From: Entoloma clypeatum
Taxonomy: Eukaryota; Basidiomycota; Agaricomycetes; Agaricales; Entolomataceae
Assembly (NCBI GenBank): GCA_963565915.1
Contig: OY751487.1
Location: forward strand, 124,001 to 188,000
Direction of reading: 5' to 3'
DNA: 64,000 bases
Shown: positions 55,734 through 64,000 of the stretch, piece by piece
How the letters are laid out: each line of letters begins with the position of its first letter
Position numbering within the stretch: the first letter of the stretch is position 1
Translations under genes and position numbers: made by a program
Notes under the pieces: model-generated
Seen by the model: only the letters and a program-made list of their open reading frames with translations
Databases searched by the model: none
What the model was told of the DNA's origin: nothing

Positions 55734-56822
55734 TTACTGGTTGACGTTCACAAAACCCTGCTGCCCAGCAGCTTGTCCATTGTTCTGACCATTGGGATTC
55801 GGCGCAGGCGCGCCAATCACACCCCTTGGTCCATTTGCGGCTAGTCGTGCTTGACGCCTTGCCGTGATTTGTCGTAGGATTTCTTCTTCCTCATGTTCGT
55901 CGATTTGTTCGATCACAGCCGCTCGCACCTTGCGTTGTGGCCGTCTGCATTCCCGGGCGAAATGCCCCTGTCCTCCGCAATTGTAACAATTACCAGGCGC
56001 TCGGCGCTGGTTTCTATCGACCTCCATAGCATTGGGATCTCGGCGTCCCTGACCTTGCTGTCCGTTTTGCTGCGGGGCTCGGTACCCCCCGTACTGTTGT
56101 TGACCGAATGGTCGCTGCTGATTCTGCTGGTTTGCGGGCCGATTGCCCCAACCGGTTCTCTGCTGTCCAAAATTGTTGCCGGTCCTCATGCCCGGTCTTG
56201 CCGCATAAGTTTCCTCTGCTCTTCCGATTGCTAAAATTTCCTCACACGTGTCTTGCACGGTGGTCTGTCGTCTTCCCTGCTGAAACATTTGTTGTATGAT
56301 CGAATCCTTGGTGTTCCTTTCTAGCAGAGATATCCCATGCATTTCCTCAATTTGGCCTTTGATGACCAACGTTCCAAATTGTGTAATAAAATCGTCCACC
56401 CGCATGTTTCCTTGTTTAAAGGTTTCGATTTTGGCACGTGCCCATTCTATTTCGGTTGCTGATTGGAATCTTGACGTCACCTCTCTCATTAATTGCTGGA
56501 ACGTGGGCCATTGTTCTGATTCCATGCACTGCCTCAAGCGTGTTTCCCCATAGGTGCCGGCGGTAGCGCCTTCCAGGCGAGACCATACTGCAATACAAAT
56601 TTCTTCCTGTCCTTGGAACAGGTCCCGATTGACCCTGATCCATGCCAGCATCTTTGTCCACCATACTCCGAACGTTGCCTTGGCCCCATTGTACCTGCCG
56701 GGGTCTGCAGCGATTTCTAGTCGTCTTCCATTGGGACGCGGGGCGGCGGGATTATGAGCGGGAGGAGGGAGAGGGGGATTGGGAAGGGGATTGTCGAACT
56801 CGTCGTCGTTGTTGTCGGCCAT
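55734..56822 (-). CDS. gag: Gag of element D (362 aa)
   Basis: ATG at 56822, stop at 55734. A Pro/Asn-rich N-terminus leads to a typical retrotransposon Gag core (WWTKMLAWIRVNRDLF, then FKQGNMRVDDFITQF). A Gln/Gly/Arg-rich linker follows, then one zinc knuckle C-x2-C-x4-H-x4-C (CYNCGGQGHFAREC). The last part overlaps the upstream extension of pol in the -1 frame. Confidence 0.95.
   Translation of the reverse strand: MADNNDDEFDNPLPNPPLPPPAHNPAAPRPNGRRLEIAADPGRYNGAKATFGVWWTKMLAWIRVNRDLFQGQEEICIAVWSRLEGATAGTYGETRLRQCMESEQWPTFQQLMREVTSRFQSATEIEWARAKIETFKQGNMRVDDFITQFGTLVIKGQIEEMHGISLLERNTKDSIIQQMFQQGRRQTTVQDTCEEILAIGRAEETYAARPGMRTGNNFGQQRTGWGNRPANQQNQQRPFGQQQYGGYRAPQQNGQQGQGRRDPNAMEVDRNQRRAPGNCYNCGGQGHFARECRRPQRKVRAAVIEQIDEHEEEEILRQITARRQARLAANGPRGVIGAPAPNPNGQNNGQAAGQQGFVNVNQ
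55752..55758 (-). promoter_or_regulatory. Putative -1 ribosomal frameshift site in element D
   Basis: On the coding strand, G GGT TTT is in register with the gag codons, a canonical X-XXY-YYZ heptamer, six codons before the gag stop. A -1 slip here enters the open pol frame (TGT GAA CGT...). Confidence 0.65.
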
Positions 56823-57365
56823 GTTGTGTGAGCAATAGTGCTTTGTAGCGGGCGCGCGACCCTGTTCTGCTACTTAAGCGAAAAAGAAAACCTAAAAAAG
56901 AAAACCCAAAGAACGATCTGTTTACCCAGGCAGCCGAAATGCCCGAATGAAGGAAGATCTGGGAAAAATGAAAACCACGCGGTCAACACCCCTACGCGCG
57001 CTGGTTCTGTCGAATCCGGGAAAAGATCGGGGGTTGGAACACCTTTTGAGAACTAAACGTGCGCGACCTTCTTTTCCAAGTCGCCACACGCGCCAGCAGC
57101 TTTCCCGAAGGTTAGTTGCGTCGGCCTTTGGTCACCTCGACACGGGACGGGCTCAACGTTTCCCTGTGTGTCTCGAACGGCAACGCTAGTTATAGTGGGT
57201 GCACCAAGCGTTTCTCTTCTTATCCCTGAAGTCCGGGAGGTCCCCCTTAACGCTAGGGTCCGCGTGTAATGGCGAGGTGTGACTTTTAACGCAAAAGCAC
57301 GAAACGGCGGGGATAGTGATGGTGATGTGGGAAGTGTGTGTGTTTGGGCGGGCGATGATGATAAG

Positions 57366-57375
57366 AGCTTGTTCT
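57366..57375 (-). promoter_or_regulatory. Self-priming PBS of element D
   Basis: On the minus strand, AGAACAAGCT starts two bases inside the 5' LTR boundary. It is the exact complement of AGCTTGTTCT at 57493-57484 in the LTR, 33 bp downstream of the TATATAAG box (57526-57519). Confidence 0.75.
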
Positions 57376-57377
57376 TC

Positions 57378-57665
57378 TGTTGAGGCGACGCTAAGTCAAA
57401 CGACGTCGCGAGCCCAAACTTAAGAACGAAGTGGAAAATGTGAAGTGAACTGAATTGCCCAGAGACCCAGCGGGAATCTCAAGAGAACAAGCTATCGAAT
57501 ACAAGTGAAAGTACTCTACTTATATATGTAAATTCCATGAGGCTGCGTTGTGGCAGCGTCATGCTGCGTGATAATGATAAGATGTCCTCATGTGCGATAT
57601 GATGTAGATAAGATAAGATCGAGATAAGATAAGATAAAGTGAAAAGTGAAAATACGATCATAACA
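57378..57665 (-). repeat. 5' LTR of element D
   Basis: 288 bp, no difference from the 3' LTR found by eye. Contains the TATA box at 57526-57519 and GATAAGATAAGAT repeats near 57600-57640. Confidence 0.95.
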
Positions 57666-57883
57666 CTGACTCACGCCGCAGCAGTTACCATAGACACCTA
57701 CTCCGGGTCTGCTTCTGGAGTCAGACCGGAACCGCTCTAGAGTCATCTAGATGACTCGACCTTCTAGTATATATAGGGTAGATACATTGCATGTATTCCC
57801 CAGATCTAGCAATCACCTTGGTATCCGCCTTTGCTACTTAAGCCTCTCTGCCTAAGCATCGCATGGGTTTGTCAACCATAACA

Positions 57884-59700
57884 CTGCGCTTCATGCACCC
57901 GCGCGTCATCTCATGTCCCTCAGCCCTCGTCACCGCGTCTCGTATGCCCCTCGCCTGCATTTCCTGCACTGGTGCACCCTGCCCGTGTTTGTGTGTGTCC
58001 CGCGTCCCTGTTCTCATGTCTCCTGCCGTTTCTTGTGTCCTCTCCCATTTGTCGCGTCTCCCCCCATTGCTCGGGGGTCCTCCGTACGCAGCTGGCCTGT
58101 GCGTCATGGACTGGTGGGTCCAGCCCGTGTTTGTGTGTGTCCCGTGTCCCTGTTCTCGTGTCTCCTGTGCCATTTCTCAGGTCTTCCGTCTTTCTTGCAT
58201 GTCCTGTCCCGTTCGTCGCGTCTCCCGGTGTTTCTCGCATGAGTGGTCTGACGTGACATGGATGGCGCGGTGTTTGCCTGTGTGGGGCGTCCTTGGCCCT
58301 CGCGTGAACGAAGGGAGGGCCATTTTTGGGTGTCGTGTGGGCAGGTCCTTGTTCTTGCCATCTCATGTCCCTCAGCCGTCATCCATGCTCATCACCTGCA
58401 TCCTGTACACCCCTCACCTGCACTTTGTGCACTGGTGCATCCGCCCGTGTTTGTGTGTGTCCCGTGTCCTCGTTCTCGCATCTCCCGCCGTTTGTCAGGT
58501 CTCCCGCTGTTTGTCAGGTCTCCCGCCATTGCTCGTCTGACATGACATGGATAGCGCGGTGCTTACCTATACAGGGCCTCCGTGTCCCTCATGAATGAAG
58601 GGAGGGGCCGTTTTTGGGTGTCGCGTGAGTGGGTCCTTGTTCTTGCGGAGGGTGGAGGGGGAGTGGAGGGAGTGGGTGGAGGGAGGTGATGGGAGGCAGA
58701 CATGATGTGGGACTTGGGTTGTTTTCAACTTTCGGCCGTTGCTGAGGTCGGCAAGTTCCGCTGTTCATCATGGTGCCTGGGCCTGGAACTTGCCAAGTAT
58801 TTAGCCTTTGACATCCACTTGTTGCCCATCACCTTCACTCCTCCGCCCTCCACTCCCTCCTCCCTCCCTCCACTCCCTCCCTCCCTCCACTCCCTTTCCT
58901 CCCTCCGTTCACACAAGGGCCATGCCCCATATAGGTAAGCACCGCGCCATCCGTTGCCCATCAGACCACTCATGACGCCTGAGCAACAGCGGGAGACGCA
59001 AGAACGGGGACACGAGACACATACAAACATGTGCTGGACCCACCAGTCCACGACGCGCAGGCGAGCTGCGTATGGAGGACCCCCAAGCAACGGCGGGAGA
59101 TGCGACGAATGGGAGAGGACACGAGAAACGGCGGGAGACACGAGAACAGGGATGTGGGACACACACAAACACGGGCAGGGTGCACCAGTACACGAAGCGC
59201 AGGCGAGGGGCATACAAGACGCGGTGACGAGGGCCAAGGGATATGAGACAACGTGTGGGTGCATGAAGCGCAGCCGAGGGGCGTACAGGACACAGGGGAC
59301 GAGCTTGGATGATGGCTGAGGGACATGAGACGACGCAAGACACGGACCGGCCCACGCAACACCCAAAAACGGCCCCTCCCTTCGTTCACGTGAGGGCCAA
59401 GGATGCCCGGTATAGGTGAGCACCACGCCATCTGTGTCACATCAGACCACTCACATGAGAAACGCCGGGAGACACAAAGGAACGGCAAGACACCCAAGCA
59501 ATGGCAGGAGACACGACAAACGGGAACACAGGACACAAACATGGGTGGGATGCACCGGTGCATGAAGTGCAGGCGAGGGGCATATGGGATGCAGGTCAGA
59601 GCACGGACGAGGGCTGAGGGACAGACAGGTGGTTGCGTGTGGGGGCAAGCACAAAGGGAAGGGGGGGATGGGGAGGTGCGAAGACGGGGGCAGGTATATC
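57884..59700. repeat. GC-rich foldback repeat with arms about 430 bp or more
   Basis: 57889-58320 reappears inverted at about 58905-59275, with the same order of motifs (CACCCTGCCCGTGTTTGTGTG, GGGGGTCCTCCGTACGCAGCT-like, GTGGTCTGA..GGCGCGGTG). Outer parts (58320-58600 and 59340-59620) also correspond. The arms consist of degenerate internal repeats of CCCGTGTCCCTGTTCTCGTG. The centre (about 58620-58905) includes CTCCCTCC runs. No transposase is seen. Similarity of the arms is imperfect, so it is old. Confidence 0.75.
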
Positions 59701-59814
59701 ATATGTTCTTAATTGTGTAATCATCCTACAATGAATTGGTTAATTGGTTCACTCATTTCTCTTTGGGTTTATGCTTTGTGAGATTAGTGATAGCAAGAGA
59801 CCAATGCTAATGGT

Positions 59815-59990
59815 ATATAAGATATGCCGTGCTATGGAGTGCTATGGAGTGCTTTGTAGCAAAGTGCTGTGGAGTGCTATGTAGCATGAGTATGCAACTC
59901 TGTAGTGCTACAAACAAAATAATGTATGCTACAGTGCTATACCACTATGTAGCGCTATCCAGTGCTACCTAGCACAGGTCTGGTTTGCTG
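59815..59990. repeat. TAGTGCTAT-type short repeats, right cluster
   Basis: Repeats of GAGTGCTATG, GTAGTGCTA and CACTATGTAGCGCTA, matching the style of 50795-50945. The two clusters bracket the foldback repeat. Confidence 0.55.
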
Positions 59991-60508
59991 ATGTTTACTG
60001 CAATTGGAAGATTCTGAGTGTTTGTATTGGTTCCGGTATCATAAGTCTTTCAATAGCACATAGGAATTTTAACATGATAACATGAACATCGAAAGAATTC
60101 TTGCAAAAGAACTGATTGATCTATCTGTGGTACATGAGGGGACAAAACAGACAGAAAAGCACAGTCAACAGACACACAACACGTCTGTTGGTGTTTGCTG
60201 ATTGTCTCATGTGACAGGCTAATCAGCGACTTGTCAAGCCAGAATCTGGAGTTGCAAGGCCAGCTTCAAAAAATCATTGGCGGTTTGCCTCCATGACAAC
60301 TCCTTCAAAGTGAGCTCCCAAGGATGTTGCAAACATACTCTAAATATGCTCTACTGTGCAGGGACAACATTGTATCCATATGAGTCAGCTTTTTTCATGT
60401 TGACTAGCCCCAGTTACTGTCCAAATCCCCATCAACACAGCCGCCACGCATGTTTGCCGTTGTCCAACTATCTTGTGCTCACTGCCCTACACAGTGAGCT
60501 CGAGTATA
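59991..60508. other. No gene supported
   Basis: AT-rich flank of the next Ty3 element. Short frames only. Confidence 0.35.
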
Positions 60509-60910
60509 TGTTATGCTTAACAAACCATTCCAAGGTTTGGGCAGAGTATGCAGGAAAGTGGAAAGGCGAAGAGCAAAGTGATTGCTAAATCTAAGGAATC
60601 TACTATAGTACAAGAGGTTTATATAGGTACTGACTATAGGCGGTAGCGGATGAGTCAGTACTGCAGAAGGCAGTGCGCATGAGTAAGGCGACTGCAGAAG
60701 GCTATGTACAGTGAGTAAGCTGACTGCGGAAAGCGAGTCAGCGCGGGAGCAAAGTGTACTAAAGGGGATGACGAAGTAATGTAATGAGTCAGACTGGGAA
60801 TCGAAGGTTGCGAAAGTAGAGGTTAGACATAGTGAGTTCATAAGAGGGCGCCGAGTCGGGCCGATAGGTAAAAGATATGACGTGGTCCTCATACCGTAGA
60901 GTCCGTAACA
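60509..60910 (-). repeat. 3' LTR of the right-edge Ty3 element
   Basis: 402 bp, minus strand TGTTACGG...GCATAACA. About 33 bp longer than the LTR of element A, with the extra sequence mainly near the LTR start. The PPT GAGAGGGGAACA lies at about 60911-60922. Confidence 0.88.
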
Positions 60911-60944
60911 TGTTCCCCTCTCCAAGCTCTGTGTCCTCACAGAG

Positions 60945-61317
60945 TCACTGTCCCCATCTCTTGTTGTTGCCGGGATCGGACCAGTTCGGACTTTCCTTGA
61001 GGCTCCAATCATATATCAACTCCTCGTTGATGGCTACGGCGAGTTCAAGGCCTTTGATGGCCAGCCGAATGTGTCGGTTTTTGATGACGAGGGTGCTGGT
61101 GTAATTTCCGAGAATTTGTTTTCTCCTCGGGGGTCGGGGCGACGGGGAGATTGGACAGCGAGTGAAGCTGGATATGCATCTGGCGATGGAGGAGGTCGGC
61201 AAGGGAAGTTTCGAGAGCATGGATTTGGTCTCTCATGGAGAGTGCTTCATTCATGAGGGCGGCGATGGCAGGGTTGATGTCGGTGGTGGAGGTGGAGGTA
61301 ACGGTGGTGTTGGACAT
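60945..61317 (-). pseudogene. Third ORF of the right-edge Ty3 element, frameshifted
   Basis: From ATG at 61317 the first 65 or so codons match ORF3 of element A (SMRDQIHALETSLADLLHRQMHI). A frameshift near 61120 moves the rest into the frame ending at 60945. The conserved pattern confirms that ORF3 belongs to the family. Confidence 0.75.
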
Positions 61318-61448
61318 GGCGGCGATGGTTGAGAGATAGAAGAAGAAGGGGGAGGCTATATTGGGCAGGAAAAAGGACTAGAGCGGGGAACTCGGTGTGT
61401 GGTTGACTGATGAGGTCGATACTTGTCATGGATTCTGAGAGCTGTCTT

Positions 61449-64000
61449 TTATCGTGGGCGAGACGGGTTCTGCCGATGGAAATCACGGATCAAATCTTGA
61501 GCATTCTGAACATTAGCTCGAGGTTCCCATGTGTTCTCTTCTGGACCATATCCTTCCCACTGGACTAGGTACTGGATCTTTCCGCGGAACTTTTGAGAGT
61601 CTAGGATCGTAGACACATGGTACTCTTCTCGTCCTTCGACGATGATCGGATCAGGGGCTGGTTTCTTTTTCTGGATGGCGTACTTCGGAGTTTCATATGG
61701 TGACAACAGGGTCTCGTTGAACACAGGGTGAATCATCTTCCAAGTCTTCGGAAGATCAAGAAGGTATGCGCTAGCTCCTTTCTTCTCTAGGACATTGAAT
61801 GGTCCATGTCGGAGTGCATCAAGTTTCTTTGAGGGTCAATCGGTCCTGATGTTAGCCCCTTCCAGCCACACCTTGTCTCCGATGCGGTAGTCCCAAGATG
61901 GACTTCGCCATGTGTCAACTGTCTTCTTCATCTGATCCTGTGCTTGTTTCAGCGCAGCATTGGCTTCTTCTCGTGCCTGTTTGAGTTTTTTCAAGAAGTC
62001 GTTGGCAGCCGGATTGGTATCTTCTAACACGAGCTCTCCCTTCCATGGATGTAAACCGTAGTTGAGGTAGAATGGGGTGTGCTTCGCCGCCTGATGTTCT
62101 TTGTCATTGTACTGGAACTCTGCGATTGTGATCCATTCGGCCCAATCATCCTGTAGATGGTTGACAAAGTTTCGTAAGAACGCTTCCGTCTCCTGATGCG
62201 ATCGCTCGGCCTGTCCATCAGTCTGTGGGTGGTATGCGGTGGACAGGTTCCTCTTGATCCCTAGCATGCGGCAGAGTATCTCCATGAACTTCGCGGCGAA
62301 CTGCGGTCCCCTATCGCTGATGATCTTCTTGGGGATCCCATGAAGCTTCCATATCTGATCCCGATAGATCTTGGCTAATCCTTCAGCTGATAGTTCCACG
62401 GTTGTCGGAATAAGGTGAAGCATCTTCGAATGTCTATCCGTGATGACCAGAATTGCGTTTTTTCCATCAGATTCTGGTATTGGTCCCACAACGTCGATTC
62501 CTATGTCTTCCCATGGGTGACTTGGTGCTGCATGGGGATGTAGCAGAGCATGTCACTTTTGTCGGTTAATCTTGTTGCGTTGACAAGTGTCGCAACCCTT
62601 CACATACTTCTTCACGTCATGCAGTATGGTAGGCCACCAGTAGGTGCGAGTGAGGAGTTCATGTGTCCGGTACTGTCCTGGATGTCCAGCCACCGGTGCA
62701 TCGTGTGATTCAAACATCAATTCTTGTCGTAATTGTGGGTCTGGCGGGACATAGACTCATTCTCCTGCATAGGTGATCCCATTCTCCTGCTGATACCAAT
62801 GAGGATTCTTTTTTAGGCCCTGCGCTACTTCTGTCTCCATGCGGTTTGAACCCTTGATGCGTGTGATCCACGGATTTTCAAAGGTCGTGATGTTTCCAAT
62901 TTTGATGGAATCAGATGTTTCACCCCCTTCAAAGAATTGTTCCTCCGTGAACATCTCCATTTGTACCACATCTTCTGATTCCAACCGTTTCAAGAATAGT
63001 CCCTCCTTGAGCATTTGGTCACTGTCCTGTGGTTCGAGTTCCGCTTCATACCAGGGTAAGCGTGACAGGATGTCCGCTTTCGCATTGGTCTTGCTGGGCA
63101 CATGCTGTAATTCGAAGTCATAGTCCTGTAACTTCATTTTCCAGCGTCGCTGTCATTGATTTAGGTCCTGAGGACGACGAAAATATTCCAGGTTCTTGTG
63201 ATCGGTCAAGATCTCGAAACGTTCCCTGGCTTCAAGCAGGTAGTGTCTCCAATCTTTCAATGCTTCCATGACTGTCAGGAGTTCTTTGTCGTATATCTCG
63301 TAATTCTGTTCGGCCGCGGACATGGTCCGCGACAAGAATGCGATGGGGTGCCATTTGTCGTCTTGCTTCTGAGACAGTACTGCTCCAATTGCATAGCCCG
63401 ATGCATCGGTTTCCACCCTGAACTGTCCCTCTGGTTTTGGTAATGCCAAGACTGGTGCCGATGTAATTGCCCATATGAGACCTTCAAAAGCTTGCTGCTC
63501 TGTTGGTCCCCAAGTAAATGCTGTACCGCCTGTGAGCGCGGTGAGAGGTTTTGCGATGTTTGAGTATCCTTCAATAAAACATTGATAGAAGTTAGCAAAT
63601 CCAAGGAACTTCTGAACTTCCTTTTTTGATGTGGGTGCTCGCCAGTTTCGAATTGTATCCACCTTCTCAGTTTCCATCTCAACACGTCCCTCACCAACCA
63701 CATATCCCAATATAGGGCATTTCATTACTTCCCATAAACACTTCTTCTCCTTTAGGAACAAATCATTGTCCGATAGGATCTGTAGGATTTCTTCAGTGTT
63801 TCACACGAGTTCTTCCTTGGTTTTACCGATAACCACGATGTCATCCATGTAGATCACGCAGATACGTCGGCAGATCTGGTCCCGGAATAGACTAGCCATC
63901 ATTCGAGAGAACGTTCCCGGGGAGTTGCAAAGACCGAAAAACATGACCAATGGTTCGAACAATCCTCAGCTGGTGAGGAAGGCAGCTTTCCATTCATTGC
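61449..64000 (-). pseudogene. pol: Pol remnant of the right-edge Ty3 element
   Basis: Pieces 61449-61736 (chromodomain and linker), 61836-62489 (integrase core), 62757-63137 and 63153-63761 (RNase H, RT end), and YMDD at about 63850, are all homologous to pol of element A. Stops separate them, for example TGA at 61833-61835, near 62556, at 62754 and near 63800. It lacks coding capacity. Confidence 0.9.

Larger units (their letters stand above)
51518..57665 (-). mobile_element. Ty3/gypsy element D, chromovirus, apparently intact and very young
   Basis: 6,148 bp on the minus strand. The two 288-bp LTRs (TGTTATGA...CTCAACA) show no difference that I could find. CTGAC flanks both ends (51513-51517 and 57666-57670). 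Gag (362 aa) and pol (1293 aa or more) are uninterrupted, with all catalytic motifs present. The PBS is of the self-priming type. A candidate active element. Confidence 0.95.
51273..57883 (+). mobile_element. Solo LTR split by element D
   Basis: Pieces 51273-51517 and 57671-57883 join to a 458-bp LTR starting TGTTATGG and ending CCATAACA. CTGCG flanks it (51268-51272 and 57884-57888). It has TATATATAG near 57769 and AGATCTAGCAATCACC downstream, like the LTR of element A. No internal part is present, so it is a recombination product. Confidence 0.88.
60509..64000 (-). mobile_element. Decayed Ty3/gypsy relative of element A, cut by the window edge
   Basis: The minus strand reads (from 64000 down) RT, RNase H, integrase, chromodomain, ORF3, PPT and 3' LTR. 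It is very similar to element A but has several stops and frameshifts. Bases outside the LTR are GTATA (60504-60508); the partner duplication is beyond the window. Confidence 0.92.

Overview
The window looks like nuclear DNA of a mushroom-forming basidiomycete (Agaricomycotina-like). Host genes carry short 39-84 nt introns. Repeats include Ty3/gypsy chromoviruses, a LINE with a C-terminal RNase H, hAT-type MITEs and a mushroom-type tyrosine-recombinase relic. BTB, F-box and C2H2 proteins and small secreted proteins are also present. Nothing suggests a bacterium or virus. The assignment is inference from gene structure and families.

Left block (1-13,545), repeats only. A truncated Ty3 tail (145-621) leads into an extremely hairpin-dense sequence (622-2274, resuming 8843-10483). 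It is split by a complete Ty3/gypsy element, A (2275-8842, 369-bp LTRs, CACAT target duplication). On the right the hairpin tract ends at an inverted Ty3 head fragment (10484-11674). A tyrosine-recombinase pseudogene (11675-12608) and a 616-bp hAT-type MITE with an 8-bp target duplication follow.

Host block (14,333-41,001). In order it holds: an intron-containing tRNA-Arg(ACG); a disordered/coiled-coil protein (885 aa in five exons); an HNH-like protein (minus strand, 413 aa); a secreted protein (143 aa); tRNA-Glu(UUC); a BTB/POZ protein (266 aa); a C2H2 transcription factor (minus, 817 aa); a diverged tandem duplication; an F-box pseudogene; a BCAS3-like WD40 protein (minus, 1280 aa); a second tRNA-Arg(ACG) with a 71-nt intron; and a 65-aa secreted knottin-pattern protein. 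All exon models are mine, from splice signals plus frame continuity, and their summed lengths are multiples of three.

Right block (41,800-64,000), nested transposons. A 2.4-kb hAT-like element contains a minisatellite and a tRNA-like sequence. A LINE (45,611-50,109) is interrupted by a MITE-like piece and by an internally deleted Ty3 element, C (47,043-49,757, TSD GCTCC). A foldback-type GC-rich repeat is interrupted by a solo LTR (TSD CTGCG), which is itself interrupted by an apparently intact, very young Ty3 element, D (51,518-57,665 minus, LTRs with no difference found, TSD CTGAC). A decayed relative of element A runs off the right edge.

Two results stand out. First, the approximately 3.3-kb hairpin-dense tract is explained by no family I know, and its two ends look like snap-back copies of the flanking Ty3 fragments. 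Second, three different Ty3 families here each have a 10-11 nt sequence just inside the LTR boundary that is an exact complement of the predicted RNA 5' end, always after a 2-nt gap. That is the arrangement expected for Tf1/sushi-type self-primed reverse transcription. Element D also has a canonical -1 slippery heptamer (GGGTTTT) at the gag/pol overlap.
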